NCBI GenBank assembly: GCA_035633255.1
Contig: DASQFD010000059.1
Span: 1 to 48,329, forward strand
Direction of reading: 5' to 3'
DNA length: 48,329 nt
Source: DASQFD01 sp035633255
GTDB taxonomy: Bacteria; Actinomycetota; Actinomycetes; Actinomycetales; Dermatophilaceae
The stretch's first letter is position 1. The number at the start of each line of letters is the position of its first letter. The notes beneath the pieces were generated by a model. That model was given only the letters and a program-made list of their open reading frames with translations. It had not been told where the DNA came from and did no database searches. This document shows, piece after piece, positions 16,561-24,584 of the stretch. The position numbers and the translations under genes were made by a program.

Positions 16561-17739
16561 TCACCGGGGCACCACCCGGGCGCCGCGCCGCACCGCCGCC
16601 AGCCAGAGCGCGGCCAGGGCGGGGCCGTCGACGGCGGCGACCACGTCCGCGGGGGCGACCACGTCCGCGGGGGCGACGAGGCCGGCCGGCCAGCTCTGCG
16701 GGTGGACAGCCAGCCGCCCCCGTGCCGGCCCGGACGTCTGCACCCGGACGGCCGCCGCCACGGTGCGCACCGCAGCCGGGGCCAGCACCCCGGCGACGGC
16801 GCCGGCATCACCGAGGCCCGCCCGGTCCCGACCCGCCCGCTCGCACCGGAACCGCAGCAGACGCCCCGCGAGCCACGCCGGCCCCTCGGCCACCCCACCG
16901 CCCTCGGCCCCCCCACCCGCCTCGGCCACGCCGGCCCGCTCGACCCCGTCGTCCTCCAGCCCCTCGGGCCCCGCCGGCGCCTCGAGCGCCTCGAGCGCGG
17001 CGGCGTCGGTGAGGTCCACCGTCGGCTCGCGGAGGACGTCGAGCCCGTGCAGGGTGACCGGAACACCGTGGGCCGCGCACGCCTCCAGTACCGCGGCGGC
17101 CGCCTCGGGGTCGTGCCGCACGTTGAAGTCGGCGGGCGCGGCGGGGTCCGGCTCCCGGTGACCTGCGCCGGCACCGGCCACGGCGACCAGCCGGCGCACC
17201 CCGGCGAGCGCCTCCGGGTGGGCGTCGGCGAGCCGGGCCAGGTTGGTCATCGGCCCCAGCGCCAGGACCGTGACCCCGGCGTCCTCCGTCGACCCCGGCC
17301 GGACCTCACCCAGCCGGGGCTCACCCAGCCGGGCCTCACCCAGCCTGTGCTCACCCAGCCGCGCCTTACGCAGCAGGGCCTCACGCAGCAGCACGTCACG
17401 CAGCAGGCCGAGCGCGTCAGGCACCTCGGCACCCGGCGCGTGGTCGGCAGCGCCCGGGCGAAGGGCGACGTCGCCCAGACCGTCAGGCCCGTGCGACGGC
17501 CGGCAGCGGGTGGTGGGCGGGCCGATGAGCGGGCCCGCGGCCCCCGCGGCGACCGGCACGTCGGCACGACCCGCACGGGCCAGGATGCCGCGGGTGTTGC
17601 GCACGACGTCCGCCAGCGGCGCGTTTCCCGCCACGCAGGTGACCGCGCGCAGGTCCAGGTCCGGGTGCAGCGCCGCGAGCAGCAGGGCCAGGGCGTCGTC
17701 CACCCCGGTGTCGACGTCGAGCACGACCGGGAGGGGCAC
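16561..17739 (-). CDS. nucleoside hydrolase (inosine-uridine preferring family)
   Basis: Hydrolyses the N-glycosidic bond of ribonucleosides. 392 residues; the N-terminal calcium/ribose motif DVDTGVDDALALLLA is at about residues 7-21, the middle TVLALGPMTNLA segment and FNVRHDPEAAAAVLEA (Asn and Asp of the active site) are intact. Longer than the usual 310-330 residues because of low-complexity insertions: a 7-unit 15-bp repeat encoding RLGEx/LLREx (about residues 110-145) and a Gly/Ala/Glu-rich stretch (about 265-285). The GTG at 17739 begins right before the metal motif. Upstream of and nearly contiguous with ribokinase. The late active-site region reads LHGLDVLREP, lacking the usual Thr of LDVT, so specificity may differ. 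Confidence 0.87.
   Translation of the reverse strand: MPLPVVLDVDTGVDDALALLLAALHPDLDLRAVTCVAGNAPLADVVRNTRGILARAGRADVPVAAGAAGPLIGPPTTRCRPSHGPDGLGDVALRPGAADHAPGAEVPDALGLLRDVLLREALLRKARLGEHRLGEARLGEPRLGEVRPGSTEDAGVTVLALGPMTNLARLADAHPEALAGVRRLVAVAGAGAGHREPDPAAPADFNVRHDPEAAAAVLEACAAHGVPVTLHGLDVLREPTVDLTDAAALEALEAPAGPEGLEDDGVERAGVAEAGGGAEGGGVAEGPAWLAGRLLRFRCERAGRDRAGLGDAGAVAGVLAPAAVRTVAAAVRVQTSGPARGRLAVHPQSWPAGLVAPADVVAPADVVAAVDGPALAALWLAAVRRGARVVPR
16636..16671. repeat. 18-bp direct repeat in the nucleoside hydrolase gene
   Basis: Two exact 18-bp copies duplicate the peptide APADVV near the C-terminus. Six codons per unit keep the frame. Confidence 0.9.
17305..17409. repeat. 15-bp minisatellite in the nucleoside hydrolase gene
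   Basis: Seven 15-bp units beginning ctcacccagccg, grading into ctcacgcagcag. They encode RLGEP, RLGEA, RLGEH, LLRKA and LLREA pentapeptides as an in-frame insertion after PDALGLLRDV. Confidence 0.92.
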
Positions 17740-17775
17740 TCCGGCAGCGTAGGCCGGTGGCCGGCCGTGGTCCGG

Positions 17776-17781
17776 TACCGT
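17776..17781 (+). promoter_or_regulatory. candidate -10 element for the LpqI-like gene
   Basis: TACCGT, then eight bases, then the GTG at 17790, in the 50-bp divergent gap from the nucleoside hydrolase. It would give a leaderless or nearly leaderless message. Confidence 0.4.
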
Positions 17782-17789
17782 CGGCGGGC

Positions 17790-19166
17790 GTGAGCTCCCG
17801 TCCCTCCCGCCGCCTGCGCCGAGCGGCCGCCGCGTCGGCCGGTGGAGCGGCCCTGCTCTGCGGGCTGGTCGGCTGCGGCCCGGGGAGCGGCGGACCGGCA
17901 GGTGGCGGACCGGACGGCGCGGGGGCCCCGGCCGGCACGGCCGCGACGCCGTCGGCCCCCTCCCGCTCGCCCACGACGTCGCCCACGACGTCGCCGCCGG
18001 CCGGGGCGGGCAGCGCCACCCCGGCCGGCTCCCCAACGGCGACGGCCCGTGCCACCCCCGCGTCCCCCACGGGCTCATCGGCGGGCTCGGCGGCGGGTGC
18101 CGCGGACCGCGACACCGCCTGCGCGCGCCGCGAGTCCGCCCGCCTGAGCGAGGCGCAGCGGGTCGGGCAGCTCCTCATGGTCGGGTTCGACACCGCCGCC
18201 CCCCGCACGTCCCTGGACGCGGTCATCGCCGGCAGCCACGTCGGCGGGGTGGTCTACCTCGGCGGCTGGACCGGAGCGGACGGGGTGCGGGCGACCTCGC
18301 GACACCTCCAGGGACGGGCGACACCGGCGGCGACCGGCGGGGTGAAGCTGCTCGTCGCCGCCGACCAGGAGGGCGGTCAGGTCCAGCAGCTGCGCGGCGC
18401 GGGCTTCACCCGGATCCCCTCGGCGCTCGCCCAGGGAGCGGAGGCGGACTCGACGCTGCGGACCCGCGCCACCGGGTGGGCCGAGGAGCTCGCGGCGGTG
18501 GGCGTCAACGTCAACCTCGCTCCGGTGGCCGACACCGTGCCGGCGAGCATCGGCCGGGCCAACCAGCCCATCGGGCGCTGGGAGCGTCAGTTCGGCGCCG
18601 AGCCGGGCGAGGTGTCGCGCTCCTCGGTCGCCTTCCTGCGCGGGATGCGCGCCGGCGGCGTGGAGGGCACCCTGAAGCACTTCCCCGGGCTCGGGCGCAT
18701 CCGCTCCAACACCGACTTCTCCGCCACGGGCATCACCGACACCGTGGCCACGGTGGACGACCCGCACCTCGAGCCCTTCCGCGCCGGCATCCGGGCCGGC
18801 GCCGGCCTGGTCATGGTCGGCTCCGCGCGCTACCCGAAGCTGGACCCGCGGGACCGGGCGATGTTCTCCAGCGCGGTGGTCACCGGCCTGCTGCGCGACC
18901 GCCTCGGCTTCGACGGCGTGGTGGTGACCGACGACGTCAACGCGGAGGCGGTGCGGTCGGTCCCGGCGGGTGAGCGCGCCGTCCGGGTCGTGCGCGCGGG
19001 CGGCGACGTGGTGCTCGACGGCAACCCCGCCGACGCCCCGGCCATGTCGAGGGCGCTGCGCGCCGAGGCGAAGGCGGACCCGCGGTTCGCGGACCGGGTC
19101 GCGGAGTCGGCGGAGCGCGTCCTCACCCTCAAGGCGCGCATGGGCCTGCTCCGCTGCGGCGGTTGA
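17790..19166 (+). CDS. beta-N-acetylhexosaminidase lipoprotein, LpqI/NagZ-like (GH3)
   Basis: Predicted to release N-acetylglucosamine from peptidoglycan fragments at the cell surface. 458 residues: Arg-rich signal peptide with lipobox LVGC (Cys29), a Thr/Pro/Ser/Ala linker (about 33-110), then a GH3 barrel with ADQEGGQVQQLRG, NLAPVADT, KHFPGLGR and the nucleophile Asp in GVVVTDDVNAEAV. The KHFPG block ends GLGR rather than the GHG of cytosolic NagZ, and the DSH loop is replaced, as I recall for mycobacterial LpqI. The start at GTG 17790 gives a proper signal peptide. It is a monocistronic unit divergent from the nucleoside hydrolase. Confidence 0.9.
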   Translation: MSSRPSRRLRRAAAASAGGAALLCGLVGCGPGSGGPAGGGPDGAGAPAGTAATPSAPSRSPTTSPTTSPPAGAGSATPAGSPTATARATPASPTGSSAGSAAGAADRDTACARRESARLSEAQRVGQLLMVGFDTAAPRTSLDAVIAGSHVGGVVYLGGWTGADGVRATSRHLQGRATPAATGGVKLLVAADQEGGQVQQLRGAGFTRIPSALAQGAEADSTLRTRATGWAEELAAVGVNVNLAPVADTVPASIGRANQPIGRWERQFGAEPGEVSRSSVAFLRGMRAGGVEGTLKHFPGLGRIRSNTDFSATGITDTVATVDDPHLEPFRAGIRAGAGLVMVGSARYPKLDPRDRAMFSSAVVTGLLRDRLGFDGVVVTDDVNAEAVRSVPAGERAVRVVRAGGDVVLDGNPADAPAMSRALRAEAKADPRFADRVAESAERVLTLKARMGLLRCGG

Positions 19167-19266
19167 CCGGCGCGGATCACCTCCACCCGGGCAGAGGCCC
19201 CGCGGGTCGAGGTGTCCCACCACCCCACGCAGGTAGCAGATCACCTCACCCGGCGAGGCACCCTCG

Positions 19267-20316
19267 TCAGGCCCGCACCTCGGTGACCGGCATCGAGGAG
19301 TCGGCGGACACGTCCAGGGCCGACGGCTCCCGGCCCTTGCGCACCATCTGCGCGCCCAGCGCGGCCACCATGGCGCCGTTGTCGGTGCACAGTCCCGGTC
19401 TCGGCACCCGCAGCGCGATCCCCGCCGCCGCGCACCGCTCCTGCGCCAGCGCGCGCAGCCGCGAGTTCGCCGCCACGCCACCTCCCACCTGCAGGTGGTC
19501 CACCCCCTGCTCCCGGCAGGCCAGAACGGCCTTGCGGGTGAGGACGTCCACGACCGCCTCCTGGAAGCTGGCGGCGACCTCCTCGACCGGCACCGGTTCC
19601 CCGAGGGCCTCCCGGGCGGCCACCCACCGGGCGACGGCGGTCTTCAGCCCGGAGAACGAGAAGTCGAAGCGGTGCCGCTCGAGGTCGCGCCCCGAGGTCA
19701 GGCCTCGCGGGAAGTCGATCGTCACGCTCCCCTCGCGCGCCGCGCGGTCGATGTGCGGACCACCCGGGAAGGGCAGGCCGAGCACCCGCGCCACCTTGTC
19801 GAAGGCCTCCCCCGCGGCGTCGTCGATGGTCGAGCCCAGGCTGCGCACGTCCGCGGTGACGTCCGGCACCAGCAGCAGCGAGGAGTGCCCACCCGAGACC
19901 AGCAGCGCCACCGTCGGCTCGGGCAGCGGCCCGTGCTCGACGACGTCGACCGCGACGTGCGCGGCGAGGTGGTTCACGCCGTGCAGGGGCACCCCGAGGG
20001 CGAGCGAGAGCGCCTTCGCCGCGGCGACGCCGACCATGAGGGCACCGGCCAGACCGGGGCCCGCGGTGACCGCGACCGCGTCGAGGTCGCCGAGCCGCAC
20101 CCCGGCGTCGCGGCAGGCCCGCTCCAGCGTCGGCACCATCGCCTCGAGGTGCGCGCGGCTGGCGACCTCGGGCACCACGCCACCGAAACGGGCGTGCTCG
20201 TCGACGCTGCTCGCCACCGCGTCCGCGAGCAGGGTCTCACCGCGCACGATGCCGATGCCGGTCTCGTCGCAGGAGGTGTCCACCCCGAGGACGAGCGGGC
20301 GGTCAGGGCCGGCCAT
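19267..20316 (-). CDS. tsaD: tRNA N6-threonylcarbamoyladenosine transferase TsaD
   Basis: Transfers the threonylcarbamoyl group to A37 of ANN-decoding tRNAs, with TsaB and TsaE. 349 residues, ASKHA fold: VLGVDTSCDETG (9-20), metal ligands in NHLAAHVAV, SGGHSSLLL, FSFSGLKTAV, GGGVAANSRLR and the C-terminal metal Asp in LCTDNGAMVA. The ATG at 20316 lies within the last codons of rimI (14-bp overlap), showing translational coupling. It is the last gene of the alr-hydrolase-tsaE-tsaB-rimI-tsaD run; no clear terminator is seen in the 100 bp to the convergent LpqI-like gene. Confidence 0.97.
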   Translation of the reverse strand: MAGPDRPLVLGVDTSCDETGIGIVRGETLLADAVASSVDEHARFGGVVPEVASRAHLEAMVPTLERACRDAGVRLGDLDAVAVTAGPGLAGALMVGVAAAKALSLALGVPLHGVNHLAAHVAVDVVEHGPLPEPTVALLVSGGHSSLLLVPDVTADVRSLGSTIDDAAGEAFDKVARVLGLPFPGGPHIDRAAREGSVTIDFPRGLTSGRDLERHRFDFSFSGLKTAVARWVAAREALGEPVPVEEVAASFQEAVVDVLTRKAVLACREQGVDHLQVGGGVAANSRLRALAQERCAAAGIALRVPRPGLCTDNGAMVAALGAQMVRKGREPSALDVSADSSMPVTEVRA

Positions 20317-20788
20317 CGCCACCGCGCAGCGTGCGCCGGAGGACGTGCGCGTCCACGTCGCCCGGCGAGTAGTAGCGCCGCCGCACGCGCACCTGCTCGT
20401 ACCCCGCCGCCGCGTAGAGCGCCCGCGCCGGCGCGTTGTCGGCACGCACCTCGAGCATCATCACGGTGGCGCCGCGCGCCACCGCCTCCGCCTCGAGCGC
20501 GGCCAGCAGCCGCCGGCCCAGGCCGGTGCCCCGGGCGGCGGGGGCGACGGCGAGGGTCATCAGGTCCGCCACCTCCCCGGTGACGTCGATGCCCCCGTAT
20601 GCCGTGACCGCACCGTCCGCGGCGGGGGCGCCGACGTGGGCGAGGTAGTGCCGGCGGGGCCGTGCGGCGAGCTCCGCCCACCAGGACGCCTCGGCCCACG
20701 CGTCGTCGGGGAAGAGCTCCAGCTCGAGCGCGGACAGGGCCGGGATGTCGGTCCAGCGCAGCTCGCGCAGGCCCGGTGCGGCGCTCAC
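20303..20788 (-). CDS. rimI: GNAT N-acetyltransferase RimI
   Basis: 161-residue GNAT protein. Acetyl-CoA site at LMTLAVAPAARGTGLGRRLLAALEAEA (motif R/Q-x-x-G-x-G/A as ARGTGLG), followed by LEVRADNAPARALYAAAGYEQVRVRRRYY, the RimI-type C-terminus. RimI acetylates the alpha-amino group of ribosomal protein S18 and related N-termini. The GTG at 20788 overlaps the tsaB stop as GTGA. Lying between tsaB and tsaD is a widely conserved order. Confidence 0.94.
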   Translation of the reverse strand: MSAAPGLRELRWTDIPALSALELELFPDDAWAEASWWAELAARPRRHYLAHVGAPAADGAVTAYGGIDVTGEVADLMTLAVAPAARGTGLGRRLLAALEAEAVARGATVMMLEVRADNAPARALYAAAGYEQVRVRRRYYSPGDVDAHVLRRTLRGGDGRP

Positions 20789-21483
20789 CGGGCTGCCCGC
20801 TCGGCGCTCGTGAGCGCGTCTGGCCGACGCAGGTAGAGCGGCTCCACCGGCATCGGCTCGCCCGCGCCGAGCCGCGCCACCGCCACCTCGAGGAGGACTC
20901 CGGCGTCGACGTCGAGGGGTCCCACGGCATGGGGCAGGAGCGCCGGGTGCAGCAGTGGCCCGCGCCCCGCGGTGGGCAGCGCCCGGACCTCCTCGGGCAG
21001 GTCCGCTGGGCGGTCCACGTGCGGGCCCTCCAGCCGCCGGGCACGTGCGGCCCCGCGGCCCCCGGTGTCCGGGCGCACGGCGTAACGGGCCCAGTAGACC
21101 TCCTTGCGCCGGGCGTCGGTCGCGACGAGGACGTCACGGGGCCGCCCGGCCGCACCGGACCAGGACCCGGCCACGGCGGCCTGCGCCAGGGCGTCGAGGC
21201 TGCACAGCCCGTGCACCGGCACACCGAGCGCGTGGCCCAGGACCGCAGCGGTGACCAGCCCGACCCGCAGACCCGTGAAGGGCCCGGGGCCGGTGCCCAC
21301 GGCGACGTCGGTCAGGTCGGCGGGCGTGGCCCCCGCCCCGGTGAGGACGTCCCGCACCAGCGGCGCGAGCGCCTCGGTGTGCGCCCGCGGGTCCAGCCGC
21401 TCAGCGCGCGCGAGCACGGTGGTGCCGTCCGAGACGGCCACCGCCACGGCGGAGGTCGAGGTGTCGATGCCCAGGATCAGCAC
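20785..21483 (-). CDS. tsaB: t6A synthesis scaffold protein TsaB
   Basis: Inactive TsaD paralogue that heterodimerises with TsaD in the t6A complex. 232 residues; ASKHA N-terminus VLILGIDTSTSAVAVAV and GTGPGPFTGLRVGLVTA, but no TsaD metal His pair. A C-terminal PLYLRRPDAL completes the family pattern. The GTG at 21483 overlaps the end of tsaE by 7 bp. Confidence 0.95.
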   Translation of the reverse strand: MLILGIDTSTSAVAVAVSDGTTVLARAERLDPRAHTEALAPLVRDVLTGAGATPADLTDVAVGTGPGPFTGLRVGLVTAAVLGHALGVPVHGLCSLDALAQAAVAGSWSGAAGRPRDVLVATDARRKEVYWARYAVRPDTGGRGAARARRLEGPHVDRPADLPEEVRALPTAGRGPLLHPALLPHAVGPLDVDAGVLLEVAVARLGAGEPMPVEPLYLRRPDALTSAERAAR

Positions 21484-22127
21484 GGCGCCGCCCCGGCGCC
21501 GGGCTCGGCGGCGCCGTCGGACGCCGTCGGAGAAGCGACGTCCGGCGCCGTGGAGGAGGCGACGCCGGCGTCTTCGGACGCCGTGGACGAGGCGACGCCG
21601 GCGTCTTCGGACGCCGTGGACGAGGCGACGTCGCGCAGCCCGCGCCGCGCCGCGGCGTGCGACCACCGCGGCCCCCGGGCGGTCACGGTCGCCAGGCGGG
21701 CCTCGGTGGCGGGGTCCGCCACGAGCACCACCTCCAGGCCGTCCTCCGCCAGCGCCTGCGCCACCTCGTGTCCCCACTCGAGCACCGTGACGCTCTCCTC
21801 GAGCGAGGCGTCGAGGTCGAGGGCGTCGAGGTCGTCCAGCCCAGCGAGGCGGTAGGCGTCCACGTGGACGAGCGGCGGTCCCAAGCCCAGCGACGGGTGC
21901 ACCCGCGCGAGCACGAAGGTCGGTGAGGTCACCGGGCCGCGCACCCCCAGGCCCGCCCCCAGGCCCACGGTGAGGGTCGTCTTCCCGGCGCCGAGGTCGC
22001 CGGTGAGGACGACCAGGTCCCCGGGCCGCAGGTGGGTGGCCAGGCGGGCGCCGAAGGACCGGGTGTCCTCGGCGGTCGGCAGGAGGACCGGGCCGACGAC
22101 GGCGTCCGGCTCCGTCGCAGCGCTCAC
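21477..22127 (-). CDS. tsaE: t6A synthesis ATPase TsaE with repetitive C-terminal extension
   Basis: P-loop ATPase that drives turnover of the TsaBD complex. Walker A GDLGAGKTT (43-51), then SPTFVLARVH, HVDAYRLAGLDDL and VLEWGH, all typical. 216 residues instead of about 150-170: the last 50 or so are VASSTASEDAG repeats from a 33-bp minisatellite and are likely unstructured. The GTG at 22127 overlaps the upstream hydrolase stop as GTGA, and its own 3' end overlaps the tsaB start. Confidence 0.95.
   Translation of the reverse strand: MSAATEPDAVVGPVLLPTAEDTRSFGARLATHLRPGDLVVLTGDLGAGKTTLTVGLGAGLGVRGPVTSPTFVLARVHPSLGLGPPLVHVDAYRLAGLDDLDALDLDASLEESVTVLEWGHEVAQALAEDGLEVVLVADPATEARLATVTARGPRWSHAAARRGLRDVASSTASEDAGVASSTASEDAGVASSTAPDVASPTASDGAAEPGAGAAPC
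21547..21630. repeat. 33-bp minisatellite in the tsaE 3' end
   Basis: Copies at 21547-21579 and 21580-21612 differ by one base, with a partial third to 21630. Each copy encodes 11 residues (VASSTASEDAG), giving an in-frame, length-variable tail. Confidence 0.93.
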
Positions 22128-23308
22128 GCGCCCGTCCCGAGCCCGGCCCTCACCTCGCGCCGGCGTCGCACGTCGGTGACGGTCCGCCGCACCCGGGGCG
22201 CGGCCGCCACGGCGGTGTGCCCAGCGTGCGCTCGCTGCCCTCGCTCGACCAGCAGGAGCAGCTGCTCGCTGACCAGGTCGGGGTGCTCGAGCATGATGAG
22301 GTGCCCCGCCTCGGTGAGGACGACGTGCTCCGCGCCCGGCACCAGCCGGACGATGGCCTCGCTGTGGTTCGGCGGGGTGAGCAGGTCCCCCTCGCCGTTG
22401 ATGACGAGGGTCTCGATGCCGGAGAAGTTGTCGAGCGCGGCGGCCGCGTCCAGGGTCCCCAGGGACGGCAGGAAGGAGCCCATGACGTCCAGGGAGGTCG
22501 AGAAGATCATGTCGCCCGCGAAGCGCACGAGGTCCCGGCTCACCGGTGAGTCGAAGGACCACCGCTCCACCAGCGAGTCCTCGAGGTTGCGCCCGAAGCG
22601 CCGGAACCGCACGAGCCGCTCCTGGTGCCGGCCGAGTCGCCCGAGCAGGTCGGGCCCGACGCGCCCGATCACCTTGCCGGCGAGGACGCCGAGTCCGAGG
22701 CTGGTCAGGCCCTCCCCACCGGCGCTCGTGGCCACGAACGCCGCCGCGAGGACGCGCTCGCGCACGACCTCGGGCTGCTGCTCCGCGAACGACATCAGCG
22801 TCATCCCGCCCATCGAGTGCCCGACGAGCGCGAGCGGGCCGCTGGGGCAGGTCTCGGCGAGCACGGCGGCGAGGTCCTCACCGAGCTGCTCGATGGTGCA
22901 GCTGGCCGCCTCGGCCGGCCCGGACCTGCCATGGCTGCGCTGGTCCCAGGTGACGACCCGGTACCCCGCCGCCGTCAGGGCCCGGCGCTGGAAGACCCAC
23001 GCCCGCAGGTTCAGCGTGAAGCCGTGGCACAGCACGACGGTCGGCCGGTCCGCGCCCGAGTGCCCGAGCGGGTCGGTGGCGTCCCGGGGGTCGTCGACCT
23101 CGACGTGCAGCTTGACGCCGTCCGTCGTGACGACGGTGAGCTCCTGCCCCGGCAGGTGCTCGAACAGCTCCGCCCGAGGCGGGCCGGGGACCCGCGCCCG
23201 CAGGCGGGCGGCCCGCTCCACGGCCGCTCCGGTGGCCGCGGCCCCGACCGCGGCGGCGGCCACACCGACCGCCGCACCGACTCCGGTCGCGGTGTCCCTG
23301 GGTGCCAT
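22124..23308 (-). CDS. alpha/beta-fold hydrolase
   Basis: 394 residues. An N-terminal Ala/Gly-rich hydrophobic stretch (about 8-32) may be a membrane anchor or signal. The hydrolase core has the oxyanion CHGFTLN, the nucleophile elbow GHSMGG, the acid in INGEGDLLTPP and the histidine in TEAGHLIML. The ATG at 23308 is preferred over the GTG at 23320 because GGTGAGG then stands 6 nt before it. Between alr and tsaE such a hydrolase is a recurrent actinobacterial neighbour; substrate unknown. Confidence 0.88.
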   Translation of the reverse strand: MAPRDTATGVGAAVGVAAAAVGAAATGAAVERAARLRARVPGPPRAELFEHLPGQELTVVTTDGVKLHVEVDDPRDATDPLGHSGADRPTVVLCHGFTLNLRAWVFQRRALTAAGYRVVTWDQRSHGRSGPAEAASCTIEQLGEDLAAVLAETCPSGPLALVGHSMGGMTLMSFAEQQPEVVRERVLAAAFVATSAGGEGLTSLGLGVLAGKVIGRVGPDLLGRLGRHQERLVRFRRFGRNLEDSLVERWSFDSPVSRDLVRFAGDMIFSTSLDVMGSFLPSLGTLDAAAALDNFSGIETLVINGEGDLLTPPNHSEAIVRLVPGAEHVVLTEAGHLIMLEHPDLVSEQLLLLVERGQRAHAGHTAVAAAPRVRRTVTDVRRRREVRAGLGTGA

Positions 23309-23309
23309 G

Positions 23310-24491
23310 TCAGTCCTCACCTCCGAGGAGCAGGCGCGGGAGCCTGCTGCTCATCCGCGCCACGATCTCGTAGTTGATCGTCCCCGTCGCCTCGGCCCAG
23401 TCCTGCGCGGACGGCTCGCCGTCCGCCGCCCGCCCGAGGAGGACGACCTCGTCACCGGCGGCACCGGCATACCCCGCCCCCAGGTCGACCACGAACTGGT
23501 CCATGCAGACCCGGCCGGCCACGGTGTGCCGGTGGCCACCGACCTGGACCGGGCCGACGTTGCTCGCGGCACGCGGTATGCCGTCGGCGTAGCCGATCGG
23601 GACCAGGCCGAGGACCGTGTCGGCGGAGGTGGTGTAGGTGTGGCCGTAGCTGACCCCGTGGCCGGCGAGCGCGGGCTTGACCAGGGAGAGCCGAGCGGTG
23701 ACCCGCATCGCCTCGCGGAGCCCGAAGTCGGCCGGCCCACCCAGGTCGGGCACGGGCGAGAGGCCGTAGACGGCCAGACCCGGGCGCACCAGGTCGAAGT
23801 GCGCCTGCGGGTCGGTGAGCGTCGCGGCGGAGTTCGCGAGGTGGCGGTGGGCCGGCCGGACCCCGGCACGCTCGAGGTCGGCGACGGCGCCGGTGAAGCG
23901 CTCCCGCTGGGCCCGCACCGTGGGGTGCTGCGGGGCGTCGGCCCACGCGAGGTGGGACCACACGCCGACCACCTCGACCGCCCCCTCCGCCTGCGCCTTC
24001 GCCACCGCGGGCACGAGCTCGTCCCACATCGGCCCGAGCGCGCCACCGCGCAGCAGACCGGTGTCGACCTTGACGTGCACGCGGGCGACCGTGCCCCGCT
24101 CGCGGGCCGCGGCGAGCACGGCCTCCAGGGTCCAGGGGGCGGCCACGGTGAGGTCGATGTGCGCGTCGAGCGCGGCGCCGACGTCGGCGCCGGGGACCCA
24201 GATCCAGGAGAGCAGGGGGGCGGTCACGCCGGCGGCCCGCAGCTCGAGCGCCTCCGCGAGTTGGGCGACGCCGAGCCAGGTGGCTCCGCCGCGCAACGCG
24301 GCACGGGCGCTGGGCACCAGCCCGTGGCCGTAGCCGTCGGCCTTGACGACGGCCATCACCTCGGCCGGTGCAGCGCGGCGCACCAGCTCGGCGACGTTGT
24401 CGCGGATCGCGCCGACGTCGACGCTCACCCACGCCGAGACGCCCTCGGGGGCGGTCGGGCGCGGGGCGGCAGGGGGGTCGCGGCGGCTCAT
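23310..24491 (-). CDS. alr: alanine racemase
   Basis: PLP enzyme converting L- to D-alanine for peptidoglycan. 393 residues: PLP lysine in VMAVVKADGYGHG, the catalytic Tyr in GVSYGHTY, VPIGYADGIPR, and VCMDQFVVDLG. The ATG at 24491 precedes a short variable N-terminus. TAGACT 11 nt upstream may be its -10, giving a leader of only a few bases. It is the first gene of the six-gene run ending with tsaD; the upstream hairpin at 24538-24576 insulates it from nnrE/D. Confidence 0.96.
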   Translation of the reverse strand: MSRRDPPAAPRPTAPEGVSAWVSVDVGAIRDNVAELVRRAAPAEVMAVVKADGYGHGLVPSARAALRGGATWLGVAQLAEALELRAAGVTAPLLSWIWVPGADVGAALDAHIDLTVAAPWTLEAVLAAARERGTVARVHVKVDTGLLRGGALGPMWDELVPAVAKAQAEGAVEVVGVWSHLAWADAPQHPTVRAQRERFTGAVADLERAGVRPAHRHLANSAATLTDPQAHFDLVRPGLAVYGLSPVPDLGGPADFGLREAMRVTARLSLVKPALAGHGVSYGHTYTTSADTVLGLVPIGYADGIPRAASNVGPVQVGGHRHTVAGRVCMDQFVVDLGAGYAGAAGDEVVLLGRAADGEPSAQDWAEATGTINYEIVARMSSRLPRLLLGGED

Positions 24492-24537
24492 GGGCGGCCA
24501 CCAGTCTAGGTGTCGGCCCGCCCCCACGACCGCTTGC

Positions 24538-24576
24538 GTCCGGCACGACGGTGGCCATGGCGCCGTCGTGCCGGAC
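24538..24576 (-). terminator. hairpin after the NAD(P)HX repair gene
   Basis: Perfect 14-bp inverted repeat gtccggcacgacgg / ccgtcgtgccggac with an 11-base loop, 9 bp beyond the stop of the upstream gene and just before alr on the same strand. Confidence 0.8.
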
Positions 24577-24584
24577 GCTGCGGG

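Noticed and set aside
19163..19266. Small gene between the LpqI-like gene and tsaD
   Set aside because: The open frames here have no ribosome site or coding pattern; it appears to be a plain 100-bp convergent gap.
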